From Micrococcales bacterium (GTDB lineage Bacteria; Actinomycetota; Actinomycetes; Actinomycetales; Dermatophilaceae): DNA of 7,162 bases. The stretch lies in NCBI GenBank assembly GCA_003157445.1, contig PMJN01000029.1:14096-21257 (forward strand), read 5' to 3'. Made by a program: the position numbers and the translations under genes. The notes beneath the pieces were generated by a model that saw only the letters and a program-made list of their open reading frames with translations, was not told where the DNA came from and made no database searches. This document shows positions 1 to 5,880 of this stretch, one piece after another. Each line of letters begins with the position of its first letter. Position 1 is the first letter of the stretch.

Positions 1-167
1 CGAAGTGCTTGCTGAATGGTCTGACGGGAGACGCCGTACTTCGCGGAGAGCTCTGCGCCGGAGGGCATCTTGTCGCCGGGTGCCAGCTTCCGCGTGAGGA
101 TCGCTGCGCGAAGGTGGCCAGCCACTTGCTGGTAGGGCGGGCGCGGATCGTCTAGGTCGATAGACAT
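1..167 (-). CDS. GntR-family transcriptional regulator, N-terminal part (KorSA-like position)
   Basis: The reverse strand from ATG at 167 gives 55 codons before the window ends. The visible part is a GntR winged helix: an opening PYQQVAGHLRAAI helix (residues 11-23), the LAPGDKMPSGAEL turn (28-40), and the recognition region AKYGVSRQTIQQAL (42-55). No effector domain is visible. No Shine-Dalgarno sequence precedes the ATG. A TACGCT hexamer on the minus strand (174-179) would put a transcription start at or beside the ATG, so a leaderless mRNA is possible. The gene is divergent from the rep-xis-int genes. In pSAM2 the GntR protein KorSA represses the activator gene pra, and a similar role is inferred here from position and family only. 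Confidence 0.88.
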   Translation of the reverse strand, partial: MSIDLDDPRPPYQQVAGHLRAAILTRKLAPGDKMPSGAELSAKYGVSRQTIQQAL

Positions 168-208
168 GGCACAAGCGTACGCCGATCCAACAGACATGAA
201 CAGTCAGG

Positions 209-236
209 TTGACATGGCTAGCCAAGTTGGTAATGC
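209..236 (+). promoter_or_regulatory. Promoter for the rightward operon with internal palindromic operator candidate
   Basis: TTGACA at 209-214 is a perfect -35 box, and TAATGC at 231-236 is a fair -10 box after a 16-nt spacer. The spacer holds the palindrome TGGCTAGCCA (215-224), extended with one mismatched pair to 212-227, a natural place for repressor binding. ACATG also occurs at 194-198 and, inverted, at 241-245. The divergent GntR protein is the obvious candidate ligand, by inference. The predicted leader to the ATG at 337 is about 95 nt, and I see no strong structure in it. Confidence 0.55.
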
Positions 237-336
237 TGTCCATGTTATCCCAGCGAAACCAGCCGACACGGGATGACACCACAGCTACGGCGCGCCACGG
301 CTCCGCCGGTCACCACAGGCAGAAGGAGAGTTACCG

Positions 337-1146
337 ATGATCGCCACGAACCATCCCGTCGAGATGCCGACGCCCGGTCAGGGCAGATCTACCGTGTTGT
401 GGGCGGATGACGCCGAGGCGGCGTCGTACACCCACGATGTGGGCACCTACCGGGCGACGGTTGAGCCGTCGGTGTGGGTGGTGGAACCGCCGTTCAGTCG
501 TGACGTGCTGGTAGCGGCGTGCATGACATCGCGCACGACTTCCCCCGACGAACTGGTGACGATGAGCACCAGACAGGTGCGGGCGTGGGCGCTGGGCAAT
601 CTGTTGTTCGAGGGCGTGTCCACCGCGAAGCGCGAGTTGGAGTCCGCGATGTTCACCGACGCCTACCGCGCCTATCGCGCCGACGCCTACCGCGACGACC
701 CGGCCACGGCGCCGTTCTTCGCCCTGGCCTGTGCTCGCATTGACCGGGCATTCGGGTTCAACGGCAAGATGTCGCCCCTTCCGACACGACCCGTCGCGTT
801 GATATCCGCAACGGGCACGAGCCGGGCCGTTCCGACCGACATTCGTCGGTTGTGTACCGAGCGAAAGTGGAGCCGTAGCCGTCTGCTGTTTGAGATGCGC
901 CGTACAGCCACTGCGTCCGGGATAGCCCTGCCTGGCAACGAGAGTCTGCGGCGCATGGTGCGTACGTGGGCCAACGGCCACCGTGGCCTGTCACAGATGT
1001 ACGTCCGAGTGTTGTCGGACGTATTCACGGTGCGGTTCGAGGACGGTTCGCAGGACGTGGCCGCGCGACGCCGTCCACCTATCGCAAGTCCACACACGAC
1101 GGCTCCCACCGTCCGCGCTGGCCTGGCGCTGGCGGAGGTGGCCTGA
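337..1146 (+). CDS. Putative DNA-binding protein with C-terminal Xre-like domain, first gene of operon
   Basis: A 269-residue protein with AAGGAG (323-328) 8 nt before its ATG. Residues 168-230 resemble the helix-turn-helix of long Streptomyces regulators: the WSRSRLLFEMRRTA stretch (178-191), the SLRRMVRTWANGH stretch (203-215), then MYVRVLSDVF (221-230). In the family this pattern reads roughly W-S-R-S-R-L ... E-S-L-K-R ... W-E-N-G-H ... Y ... L-L-x-V-Y. Here the usual acidic residue after W211 is alanine. The N-terminal 160 residues include helical, tyrosine-rich sequence (100-120) that I do not recognise. No signal peptide or membrane segment is visible. As first gene facing the GntR repressor it occupies the place of pra in pSAM2, so an operon activator is a reasonable guess. 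A replication accessory protein is the alternative. Confidence 0.8.
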   Translation: MIATNHPVEMPTPGQGRSTVLWADDAEAASYTHDVGTYRATVEPSVWVVEPPFSRDVLVAACMTSRTTSPDELVTMSTRQVRAWALGNLLFEGVSTAKRELESAMFTDAYRAYRADAYRDDPATAPFFALACARIDRAFGFNGKMSPLPTRPVALISATGTSRAVPTDIRRLCTERKWSRSRLLFEMRRTATASGIALPGNESLRRMVRTWANGHRGLSQMYVRVLSDVFTVRFEDGSQDVAARRRPPIASPHTTAPTVRAGLALAEVA

Positions 1147-1544
1147 TGATCCCCGCTCTGACGACCCCCCACCCGTTTTCGACGCTAACCGCTAGCACCC
1201 ACCCAGCCCAACGACTCCGGATACCCGATCGGACCCTGCACCGCCCGTTGATCGCGGTCCCCGGCCATTGCCTGAACTGCTCGCAAACCACCTGCACCGA
1301 TGCGGACATGTGTGCCGACGCGCTGGCCCCGCGGGTCTGGGGAGCCTGCCCGAACTGCCGGGGTACCCGCACCGTCCCTGGGGTGACGTATCCCGCCAGT
1401 GGGTTGCGTCACCAGGCATGCCCGAGTTGCGGCGGGTCCGGGTTCTGCGAGCTGGACGCCGAGGACATCGGTACCGAGCGGCCGGCACTGCTGGTCACTC
1501 CGGCCCCGCACCCGGCCGATCTGACGTTGGGGGTGTCGTCTTGA
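1146..1544 (+). CDS. Small DnaJ-type zinc-finger protein, function unknown
   Basis: A 132-residue protein. ATG at 1146 overlaps the previous stop as ATGA, with GGAGG (1134-1138) 7 nt upstream, which supports this start over longer in-frame ones. Two CxxC knuckles of DnaJ zinc-centre style are visible: CPNCRGTR at 68-75 and CPSCGGSG at 92-99, followed by C101. Together they can form one zinc site. A further cluster, C42, C45, C50 and C56, may bind a second zinc. There is no J domain or peptide-binding domain, so it is not a chaperone. The first 35 residues are low complexity. The tight coupling to the DUF3987 gene suggests a DNA- or protein-binding accessory to replication or maintenance of the element, which is inferred from context only. 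Confidence 0.8.
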   Translation: MIPALTTPHPFSTLTASTHPAQRLRIPDRTLHRPLIAVPGHCLNCSQTTCTDADMCADALAPRVWGACPNCRGTRTVPGVTYPASGLRHQACPSCGGSGFCELDAEDIGTERPALLVTPAPHPADLTLGVSS

Positions 1545-3091
1545 GCGAGAACGCCCGCAGCCTCGACGCCCGGGCCATCCTGGCCGCTGTCATGGCGGAC
1601 ACCGCCCCGGCTTGGGAAGGCCTGCCAACACCATTGGCCGTGTCACGGTTGCTGCCACGGTTCCCGCTGGAGGTCTTCCCCTCCTGGGTCCGTAACCAAG
1701 TCGAGGCCGTGACCTGCTTCCAGCAAACACCCCCGGACCTGGCCGGGTGCATTGCGTTGGCCGCGCTGGCCACCGCCGCCGGTGGCCGGGCCGTGGTCGA
1801 ACTACGCGGCGGGTGGCGTGAGCCGGTCAACCTCTTCACCGTTGTTGCCTTGCCGCCGGGCTCGCGCAAGTCCCCGGTGTTCAAGGCCATGATCAGCCCC
1901 GTGCTGGCCGCCGAGCAAGCGTTGATGGACCGGGTGGCCCCGCAGATCGAAGCCGCCGAACTGGCCCTGCGGGTGGCCAAAGCCCAAGCCGAACGCCTGG
2001 CCCGTACCGCCGAGAACGCGACCGCGCCAGAGAACGAAGCACTGGCAGACGCCCTGGACGGCGCAGCCGGCGTACGAGCTCTGACAGTGCCAGTCATGCC
2101 ACAGCTCGTGGCCGATGACATCACCCCTGAGTCGGCTGCGTCTCTACTGGCCGAGCAGGGCGGACGCCTGGCCGTGCTGTCCGCCGAAGGTGGCATCTTC
2201 GCTACCCTAGCTGGCCGCTACTCTGGCACCCCGAACCTTGAGGTCTTCCTCAAAGGCCACGCTGGTGACTTGATGCGCGTCAACCGCAAGGGCCGCGACC
2301 CTGAGCACGTCACCGCACCCGCGCTCACTCTGGGCCTGGCCATCCAACCCGAGATCCTCAAGGACATCGCAGCAATGCCGGGCTTCCGAGGGCGGGGCCT
2401 GTTGGGTCGCATCCTGTACTCCCTGCCAGCCAATACCGTCGGGCACCGCCAGATAGGGCCACCAACACCGCCCGAGCACATCACCGCCGCCTACGCCGAC
2501 AACCTCACCAACCTCGTGCTGACCCTGGCCGATTGGACCGACCCAGCCGTCATCACCTTGACTCCGGCCGCTGCCGACGCCGTACTGTGCCTCGAAGCCG
2601 ATCTTGAGCCCCGCCTGGCCCCCGGTGCCAGTCTGGCGCACATCACCGACTGGGCATCCAAACTCGTCGGCGCCACCGCCCGGATCGCAGGGCTCTTACA
2701 CCTGGCCGAACACCCAGACAACGGGTGGACACGACCGCTGGATGTCGCCACCATCGACGCCGCCGCGCGACTGGGCACTTACTACCTCGCCCACGCCCTG
2801 GCCGTCTTCGACCTCATGGGCTCCGACCCCCTCGTCGAAGATGCCCGGACCGTCCTGGACTGGCTCACCCGCACCGGCGCGGACACCTTCACCCGGCGCG
2901 ACGCCTTCACCGGCCTATCCCGTTCGCGATTCGCCAAAGCCGCGGACCTTGACCCACCCCTAGCCCTGCTCGCAGACCACGGATGGATACGCCGCCAGCC
3001 CGCCCCACCCGCGGGGCCTGGACGCCCGGCGTCAGCGCGCTACGACGTCCACCCTCACGCCGCAGAAACCGCACAACCCGCACAACTCTGA
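1541..3091 (+). CDS. DUF3987 (YfjI-type) putative replication ATPase
   Basis: A 516-residue protein from a TTG start that overlaps the preceding stop as TTGA. A G-rich run (1529-1535) may serve as ribosome site, and ATG at 1592 is an alternative. DUF3987 hallmarks are visible: a variant P-loop PPGSRKSP (105-112), which lacks the second glycine of a classical Walker A; a Walker-B-like strand RLAVLSAEGGIF (209-220); the FLKGHAGDLMRVNRKGR block (236-252); and the RGRGLLGRILYSLP block with candidate arginine fingers (283-296). Residues 431-505 look like a C-terminal winged helix ending in the GRPASARYDVHP wing. Residues 122-175 are probably coiled coil. The family occurs in phages, satellites and actinobacterial elements and is taken to be a primase/helicase-like replication protein, although its biochemistry is poorly known. 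The last codons encode the triplet AET-AQP-AQL from a 9-bp repeat. Confidence 0.88.
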   Translation: MSENARSLDARAILAAVMADTAPAWEGLPTPLAVSRLLPRFPLEVFPSWVRNQVEAVTCFQQTPPDLAGCIALAALATAAGGRAVVELRGGWREPVNLFTVVALPPGSRKSPVFKAMISPVLAAEQALMDRVAPQIEAAELALRVAKAQAERLARTAENATAPENEALADALDGAAGVRALTVPVMPQLVADDITPESAASLLAEQGGRLAVLSAEGGIFATLAGRYSGTPNLEVFLKGHAGDLMRVNRKGRDPEHVTAPALTLGLAIQPEILKDIAAMPGFRGRGLLGRILYSLPANTVGHRQIGPPTPPEHITAAYADNLTNLVLTLADWTDPAVITLTPAAADAVLCLEADLEPRLAPGASLAHITDWASKLVGATARIAGLLHLAEHPDNGWTRPLDVATIDAAARLGTYYLAHALAVFDLMGSDPLVEDARTVLDWLTRTGADTFTRRDAFTGLSRSRFAKAADLDPPLALLADHGWIRRQPAPPAGPGRPASARYDVHPHAAETAQPAQL

Positions 3092-3118
3092 GTTCTGCGG
3101 TTTCTGCGGATATTGCGG
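3060..3118. repeat. Symmetric array of six 9-bp iteron-like units around the DUF3987 stop codon
   Basis: Left side, consecutive 9-mers at 3060, 3069 and 3078: CCGCAGAAA, CCGCACAAC, CCGCACAAC. Centre: TCTGA (3087-3091, containing the stop). Right side, 9-mers at 3092, 3101 and 3110: GTTCTGCGG, TTTCTGCGG, ATATTGCGG, which are the same unit inverted. All six share CCGCA on one strand or the other. Sequences 3060-3073 and 3096-3109 are also a perfect 14-bp inverted repeat with a 22-nt loop, so the transcript can form a strong hairpin. It could be an iteron-type binding site for the replication protein, an operator, or an attenuator/terminator. No T-run follows, which argues against a plain intrinsic terminator. 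Confidence 0.8.
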
Positions 3119-3235
3119 CACCCCGCCGCCTCTCTGCAACCAACCCGACCGGCCGAAACAAGAACGCCGCCCAAACGCGCCCACTGGTTCAGCGCCTTGC
3201 GGCCCAGCCCCCATCGAAAGGAACACCCCACCGCC

Positions 3236-3685
3236 ATGCCCAGCCCCGCTGAAACCGCCCTTCTCGACCAACTGTCCGCCGCGACCAACCACGCCCGGTC
3301 CTTCGTTCACGCCCTGGCCTACACCGAAGGAACTCCCGTCCAGACCACAGCGAGCATGTGGACCCGCCTTCAACTCCTGAACGTGGCGCTAGCCATCACC
3401 TCCGGGCAGGTCCACCACTGCCCCCACCTAGGCGACAGCCCGACACTCATACACGCCGCCGTGTGGGCACCGGGTCGCCTTGTCTGCTCCGCCTGCACCT
3501 CGACCCTGGACCCCTCCCCGACCGAGGACGATACCTGCGACCGCTGCCGGGCCCCCGGCCAAGAACTGTACGGCTGCACCGTCGCGGTCGGCCCGCTGAT
3601 CCTGGCGTACGGCCTCTGCACTCCCTGCCTGAACGCCACCCACCACAACGCCGAGACCCACGCTGCCGGTAACGGTGATGGGTAG
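3236..3685 (+). CDS. Cysteine-rich zinc-ribbon protein, function unknown
   Basis: A 149-residue protein. AAAGGA (3217-3222) lies 13 nt before this ATG, rather far, but the in-frame extension upstream has no better ribosome site. Eight cysteines lie in the second half: C62 (HHCPHL), a CSAC pair (84-87), a CDRC pair (101-104), C114 and a CTPC pair (128-131). The CxxC-13-CxxC spacing fits a zinc ribbon. Residues 5-55 look helical (aliphatic-rich, with MWTRLQLLNVALAI at 41-54). There is no signal peptide or membrane segment. It follows the DUF3987 gene after 144 bp and ends just where the GGTAGC repeat cluster starts. I recognise no family. A structural or DNA-contacting accessory of the element is possible but unproven. 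Confidence 0.78.
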   Translation: MPSPAETALLDQLSAATNHARSFVHALAYTEGTPVQTTASMWTRLQLLNVALAITSGQVHHCPHLGDSPTLIHAAVWAPGRLVCSACTSTLDPSPTEDDTCDRCRAPGQELYGCTVAVGPLILAYGLCTPCLNATHHNAETHAAGNGDG

Positions 3686-3852
3686 GTAGCGCAACACCGG
3701 CAGGTAGCGGCACCGCTACCCGCCCTGCTACCTGCCATACCGGACCTGACCTGCACCAACGTCCAGAGGTAGCGGGTAGCGGGCACGGCGCCCCAGACCC
3801 GAAAACGCACCTAGGAGGCCCTTTGACGTCACCGACCGCCGCTACCGCTACC
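3685..3852. repeat. GGTAGC iteron-like cluster on both strands, with hairpins
   Basis: The hexamer GGTAGC occurs eight times: plus strand at 3685, 3703, 3768 and 3775; minus strand (GCTACC) at 3715, 3727, 3841 and 3847. Most copies extend to the octamer GGTAGCGG. A near copy, GGTAACGG, lies at 3668-3675. Positions 3703-3720 form the near-palindrome GGTAGCGG-CA-CCGCTACC, and 3699-3708 with 3727-3736 form a second perfect 10-bp inverted repeat, so two alternative hairpins compete. The cluster fills the 137-bp gap before the first excisionase-like gene and enters its first codons. A binding site for a replication or regulatory protein is the likely role, by inference. Confidence 0.75.
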
Positions 3853-4140
3853 CCCAACACCTCGGCACCACAGCAGCGCCCCGACCAAGGAGAACCGTTG
3901 AGTACCAACGCCATTCAGCTCACCGAGAACCGCGCCGTCTACACCGTCGCGGAAGTCTCACACCTCCTATCCCTGTCACGCGGCAACACATATGCCATGG
4001 TCCGGACCGGCGAGATCCCGTCCAAGAAGATCGGCAACCGGTGGGTCATCCCCAAGGACCGCTTCCACGCCTGGCTCAACGACGCACCCACCGCCAGCAC
4101 CGACGACCTCGACCGCGAGGAGGGGTCAACCTGTGGATAG
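3823..4140 (+). CDS. Excisionase-like helix-turn-helix protein (HTH_17 type), first copy
   Basis: From TTG at 3823, with AGGAGG at 3813-3818 only 4 nt away, the product is 105 residues. From TTG at 3898, with AAGGAG at 3887-3892, it is 80 residues. Residues 1-25 of the long form are low complexity and overlap the GGTAGC repeats, so the shorter start is a serious alternative. The core (40-86) is an excisionase/MerR-type winged helix: YTVAEVSHLLSLSRGNTYAMV, then a wing with IPSKKIGNRWVIPKDRF and the closing AWL. Such proteins bend DNA in excision or act as repressors and activators. The C-terminus (88-105) is acidic and its codons carry a strong ribosome site (4118-4123) for a tiny overlapping ORF. 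It is not clear whether this gene or the one at 4358 is the true Xis. Confidence 0.85.
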   Translation: MTSPTAATATPNTSAPQQRPDQGEPLSTNAIQLTENRAVYTVAEVSHLLSLSRGNTYAMVRTGEIPSKKIGNRWVIPKDRFHAWLNDAPTASTDDLDREEGSTCG

Positions 4141-4299
4141 CCGTTCGACACCGGAACGAATTGGGTCAGCGAGTCCTGTGGACAGCGCTTCGGCAGTGCA
4201 CCCGTGAGCGAGAAGGGCGGAGCGGGGCCTGTGGACAACCGATCGGAAATGTCACCGTGAGCACAAAGGGCCCGATTGGGCTTGCAGACAGCCGTTCGG
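4130..4299 (+). repeat. Four degenerate direct repeats (45/53/53 spacing) with DnaA-box matches
   Basis: Units begin at 4130, 4175, 4228 and 4281 with the heads CCTGTGGATAGCCGTTCGA, CCTGTGGACAGCGCTTCGG, CCTGTGGACAACCGATCGG and CTTGCAGACAGCCGTTCGG. Units two and three are both 53 bp and agree at about 35 positions. TGTGGACAA (4230-4238) is the exact complement of the Streptomyces DnaA box TTGTCCACA. TGTGGACAG (4177-4185) and TGTGGATAG (4132-4140) fit the degenerate box. The fourth copy (4283-4291) is degraded. A 53-bp step is about five helical turns, which puts the sites on the same face. Because the units derive from one another, the boxes are not independent evidence of DnaA binding. Confidence 0.7.
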
Positions 4300-4361
4300 T
4301 AACCGCGGAACCGACTACGACCAGGCAGTGCCTCAACACCCCAGCGACAGGAACCCAATGA
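4133..4361 (+). other. Chain of three tiny overlapping ORFs leading into the second HTH gene
   Basis: GTG at 4133 opens 24 codons ending with TGA at 4205-4207. GTG at 4204 opens 18 codons ending at 4258-4260. GTG at 4257 opens 34 codons ending at 4359-4361. The junctions are GTGA, GTGA, then ATGA with the ATG of the next gene at 4358. The first has a strong ribosome site, AGGAGG (4118-4123), 9 nt upstream inside the preceding gene. The others have none, as expected for termination-reinitiation. All three peptides contain a version of the motif P/L-V/A-D-S/N-R/A-S encoded by the repeats, with GAT/GAC and CGT/CGA exchanges that keep the residue. They may be leader peptides or translational relays. 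Chance cannot be excluded. Confidence 0.35.
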
Positions 4362-4606
4362 CGACCACATCAAGCCCGCTCGCTGGCCACCCCGTTGAGC
4401 TGCTCACCGTCGAGCAGGCCGCCGCCCGAATTTGCATGAGCGCGCGTTACGTTCGCCGCCTTATCGCCGAACGTCGGATTGTGTTCTACCGACTCGGGCG
4501 AAGCGTCCGTATCGACCCAGGCGACCTGGCGGCACCTATCGCAGCCGGCCGGGTCGAACCGCTCACGTCGTCATCGGTCTGGCATGAACTCAGGAGCGCG
4601 GCCTAG
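4358..4606 (+). CDS. xis: Excisionase-like helix-turn-helix protein next to integrase (probable Xis)
   Basis: An 82-residue protein. The ATG at 4358 has AGGA (4349-4352) 5 nt upstream and overlaps the stop of a tiny upstream ORF, so I prefer it to the in-frame GTG at 4328. Residues 14-58 are an HTH_17/excisionase winged helix: the helix pair ELLTVEQAAARICMSARYV (14-32), then RRLIAERRIVFYRLGRSVRI with the R-L-G-R-x-V-R-I wing (33-52), then the D-L cap. Its TAG stop shares one base with the integrase GTG, so the two are translationally coupled, the usual arrangement of xis and int in actinomycete elements. The role is DNA bending and directionality control in Int-mediated excision, inferred from fold and position. 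Confidence 0.85.
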   Translation: MTTTSSPLAGHPVELLTVEQAAARICMSARYVRRLIAERRIVFYRLGRSVRIDPGDLAAPIAAGRVEPLTSSSVWHELRSAA

Positions 4607-5790
4607 TGACTCAACATCGGCGTCAATTCGGGAGCATTCGCAAACTTCCTTCCGGCCGGTTTCAGGTTCGCTACCTGGGCCCGGATGGGCGGATGCGAGC
4701 CGCCCCCCGAACATTCTCACGCAAGGACGAGGCGCGGCGCTGGCTAACCTTCGCTGAAGCGCAGATGATCCGTGGTGAGTGGATTAACCCCGACCACGGA
4801 AAAGTCCTGCTCGAGGACTACGCGCGGATGTGGATACAGGAGCGACCTAAGCTAAGACCTCGAACCGTGGAGCTATACAGCCTTCTACTGCGGCTCCACA
4901 TCGCTCCGTACCTCGGTGAGGTGGAAATCGGGCGACTCTCCACACCAATGGTTCGCAGTTGGCGAGCTAAATTGGCCCAGAAGTCCTCAGACGTCATGGC
5001 CGCCAAGGCATACCGCCTGCTGCGCGCCGTCCTCAACACCGCCGTCCGCGAGGACGAGTTGATTCGAATAAACCCCTGCCGCATCCCGGGAGCCGACAAG
5101 GAGAACAACCCGGAAAGACCAGTACTCACCATCGCCCAGGTACTAACGCTCGCCAAGTCCGTCCCCGAGCGTTACGGGGCAATGATCGTGCTGACGACAT
5201 TCGCGTGTCTGCGCTGGGGGGAGGCAATCGCCCTGCTGCGGGATGACGTCGACCTAGCTGCGAGGTCCGTCAGCGTCACGAAGGCCTACAGCGAGATCAA
5301 TGGATCGGTCCTCGTGGTGGGGCCAACGAAATCCCGAGCCGGGGTACGCACTGTGAGCATCCCGGCACTCGTGGTCCCCTACTTACAGAATCACCTAGCC
5401 AACTTCACCTCACCCGGAGACAAAGCCTTGATCTTCACCGGGGCGAAAGGTGGAGTGCTCCGGCGATCTAACTTCCGCACCGGCACCCGGTGGAGCGAGA
5501 CGTGCAAGGCGCTCGGATTCCCAGGGCTGCATTTCCATGATCTCAGGCACACCGGCAACACACTGGCGGCGCAGACCGGCACTAGCCTTCGTGACCTGAT
5601 GACGAGGATGGGGCATGACAGCCCCCGGGCGGCGCTGATCTACCAGCACGCCAGTTCGGGTGCGGACCGTGCGATAGCCGACGCCCTTGACCTGCTCATT
5701 GAAGCGACGGAGGACGCCACCGAGGAGCCCAGTTCCGAGCATGACCAAGACGGGGATGGAATCGCCGAAGCGACTGATCTAGCTGTGTAG
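4606..5790 (+). CDS. int: Tyrosine site-specific recombinase (integrase)
   Basis: A 394-residue integrase, of usual length for actinobacterial elements. The GTG start has AGGAG (4592-4596) 9 nt upstream. An N-terminal arm-binding region (about 1-60, with RFQVRYLGPDGR) precedes a core-binding SAM-like domain (about 65-155) and a catalytic domain (about 172-365). All catalytic residues are visible: R203 in CLRWGEAIAL, K242 in the TKSRAGVRTV hairpin, H311 and R314 in HDLRHT, H337 in MGHDSP and nucleophile Y346 in ALIYQH. A short acidic tail (369-394) follows. The enzyme should integrate the element into the tRNA-Ala 3' end and, with Xis, excise it. Codon use is visibly more mixed than in the DUF3987 gene, which fits a different history for the recombination module. 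Confidence 0.97.
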   Translation: MTQHRRQFGSIRKLPSGRFQVRYLGPDGRMRAAPRTFSRKDEARRWLTFAEAQMIRGEWINPDHGKVLLEDYARMWIQERPKLRPRTVELYSLLLRLHIAPYLGEVEIGRLSTPMVRSWRAKLAQKSSDVMAAKAYRLLRAVLNTAVREDELIRINPCRIPGADKENNPERPVLTIAQVLTLAKSVPERYGAMIVLTTFACLRWGEAIALLRDDVDLAARSVSVTKAYSEINGSVLVVGPTKSRAGVRTVSIPALVVPYLQNHLANFTSPGDKALIFTGAKGGVLRRSNFRTGTRWSETCKALGFPGLHFHDLRHTGNTLAAQTGTSLRDLMTRMGHDSPRAALIYQHASSGADRAIADALDLLIEATEDATEEPSSEHDQDGDGIAEATDLAV

Positions 5791-5820
5791 TGGCACGTAG
5801 ATGGCACGTTGGGTTTGGCA
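5791..5820 (+). repeat. TGGCACGT direct repeats after int (candidate Int arm-type sites)
   Basis: TGGCACGT occurs at 5791-5798 and 5802-5809, an 11-bp step, with a partial TGGCA at 5816-5820. The pair starts immediately after the int stop codon and lies between int and the tRNA attachment site, where arm-type binding sites for the integrase N-terminal domain are expected. Binding is inferred. Confidence 0.5.
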
Positions 5821-5832
5821 TCCCCCAGATTA

Positions 5833-5875
5833 GAAACGGCCAGGTCAGAGTTTGTGCCTCTGACCTGGCCGTTTC
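5833..5875 (-). terminator. 18-bp perfect hairpin between int and tRNA-Ala
   Basis: Positions 5833-5850 and 5858-5875 are perfectly complementary over 18 bp, with a 7-nt loop. Read on the minus strand it lies just downstream of tRNA-Ala and is followed by TAATCT, so it can end tRNA transcripts. On the plus strand it would also stop transcription from int into the antisense of the tRNA. If the crossover is inside the tRNA, this hairpin is carried by the element and would replace the tRNA's native terminator. Confidence 0.7.
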
Positions 5876-5880
5876 CGGTG

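Noticed and set aside
1..330. Second att copy at the left end
   Set aside because: I searched for the tRNA-Ala 3' end sequence on both strands and found no match, so the left att site is not in this window.
331..981. Minus-strand 216-codon ORF opposite the first operon gene
   Set aside because: Arg/His-rich shadow frame; the plus-strand gene has a good ribosome site and coupling to its neighbour.
1268..1540. N-terminal extension of the DUF3987 protein to the first in-frame TTG
   Set aside because: The extension overlaps the whole second half of the zinc-finger gene in another frame; the TTG at 1541 with a 4-bp stop overlap is more natural.
1495..2196. Minus-strand 233-codon ORF
   Set aside because: It lies antisense to the DUF3987 gene, with composition typical of GC-rich shadow frames, and shows no recognisable domain.
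3447..3914. Minus-strand ORF opposite the zinc-ribbon gene
   Set aside because: Arg/Gly-rich shadow frame that also crosses the GGTAGC repeat region; there is no ribosome site or domain.
4130..4299. CRISPR-like array
   Set aside because: The units are degenerate (about two thirds identical between the best pair), the similarity extends through most of each unit rather than alternating repeat and unique spacer, and no cas gene is present.
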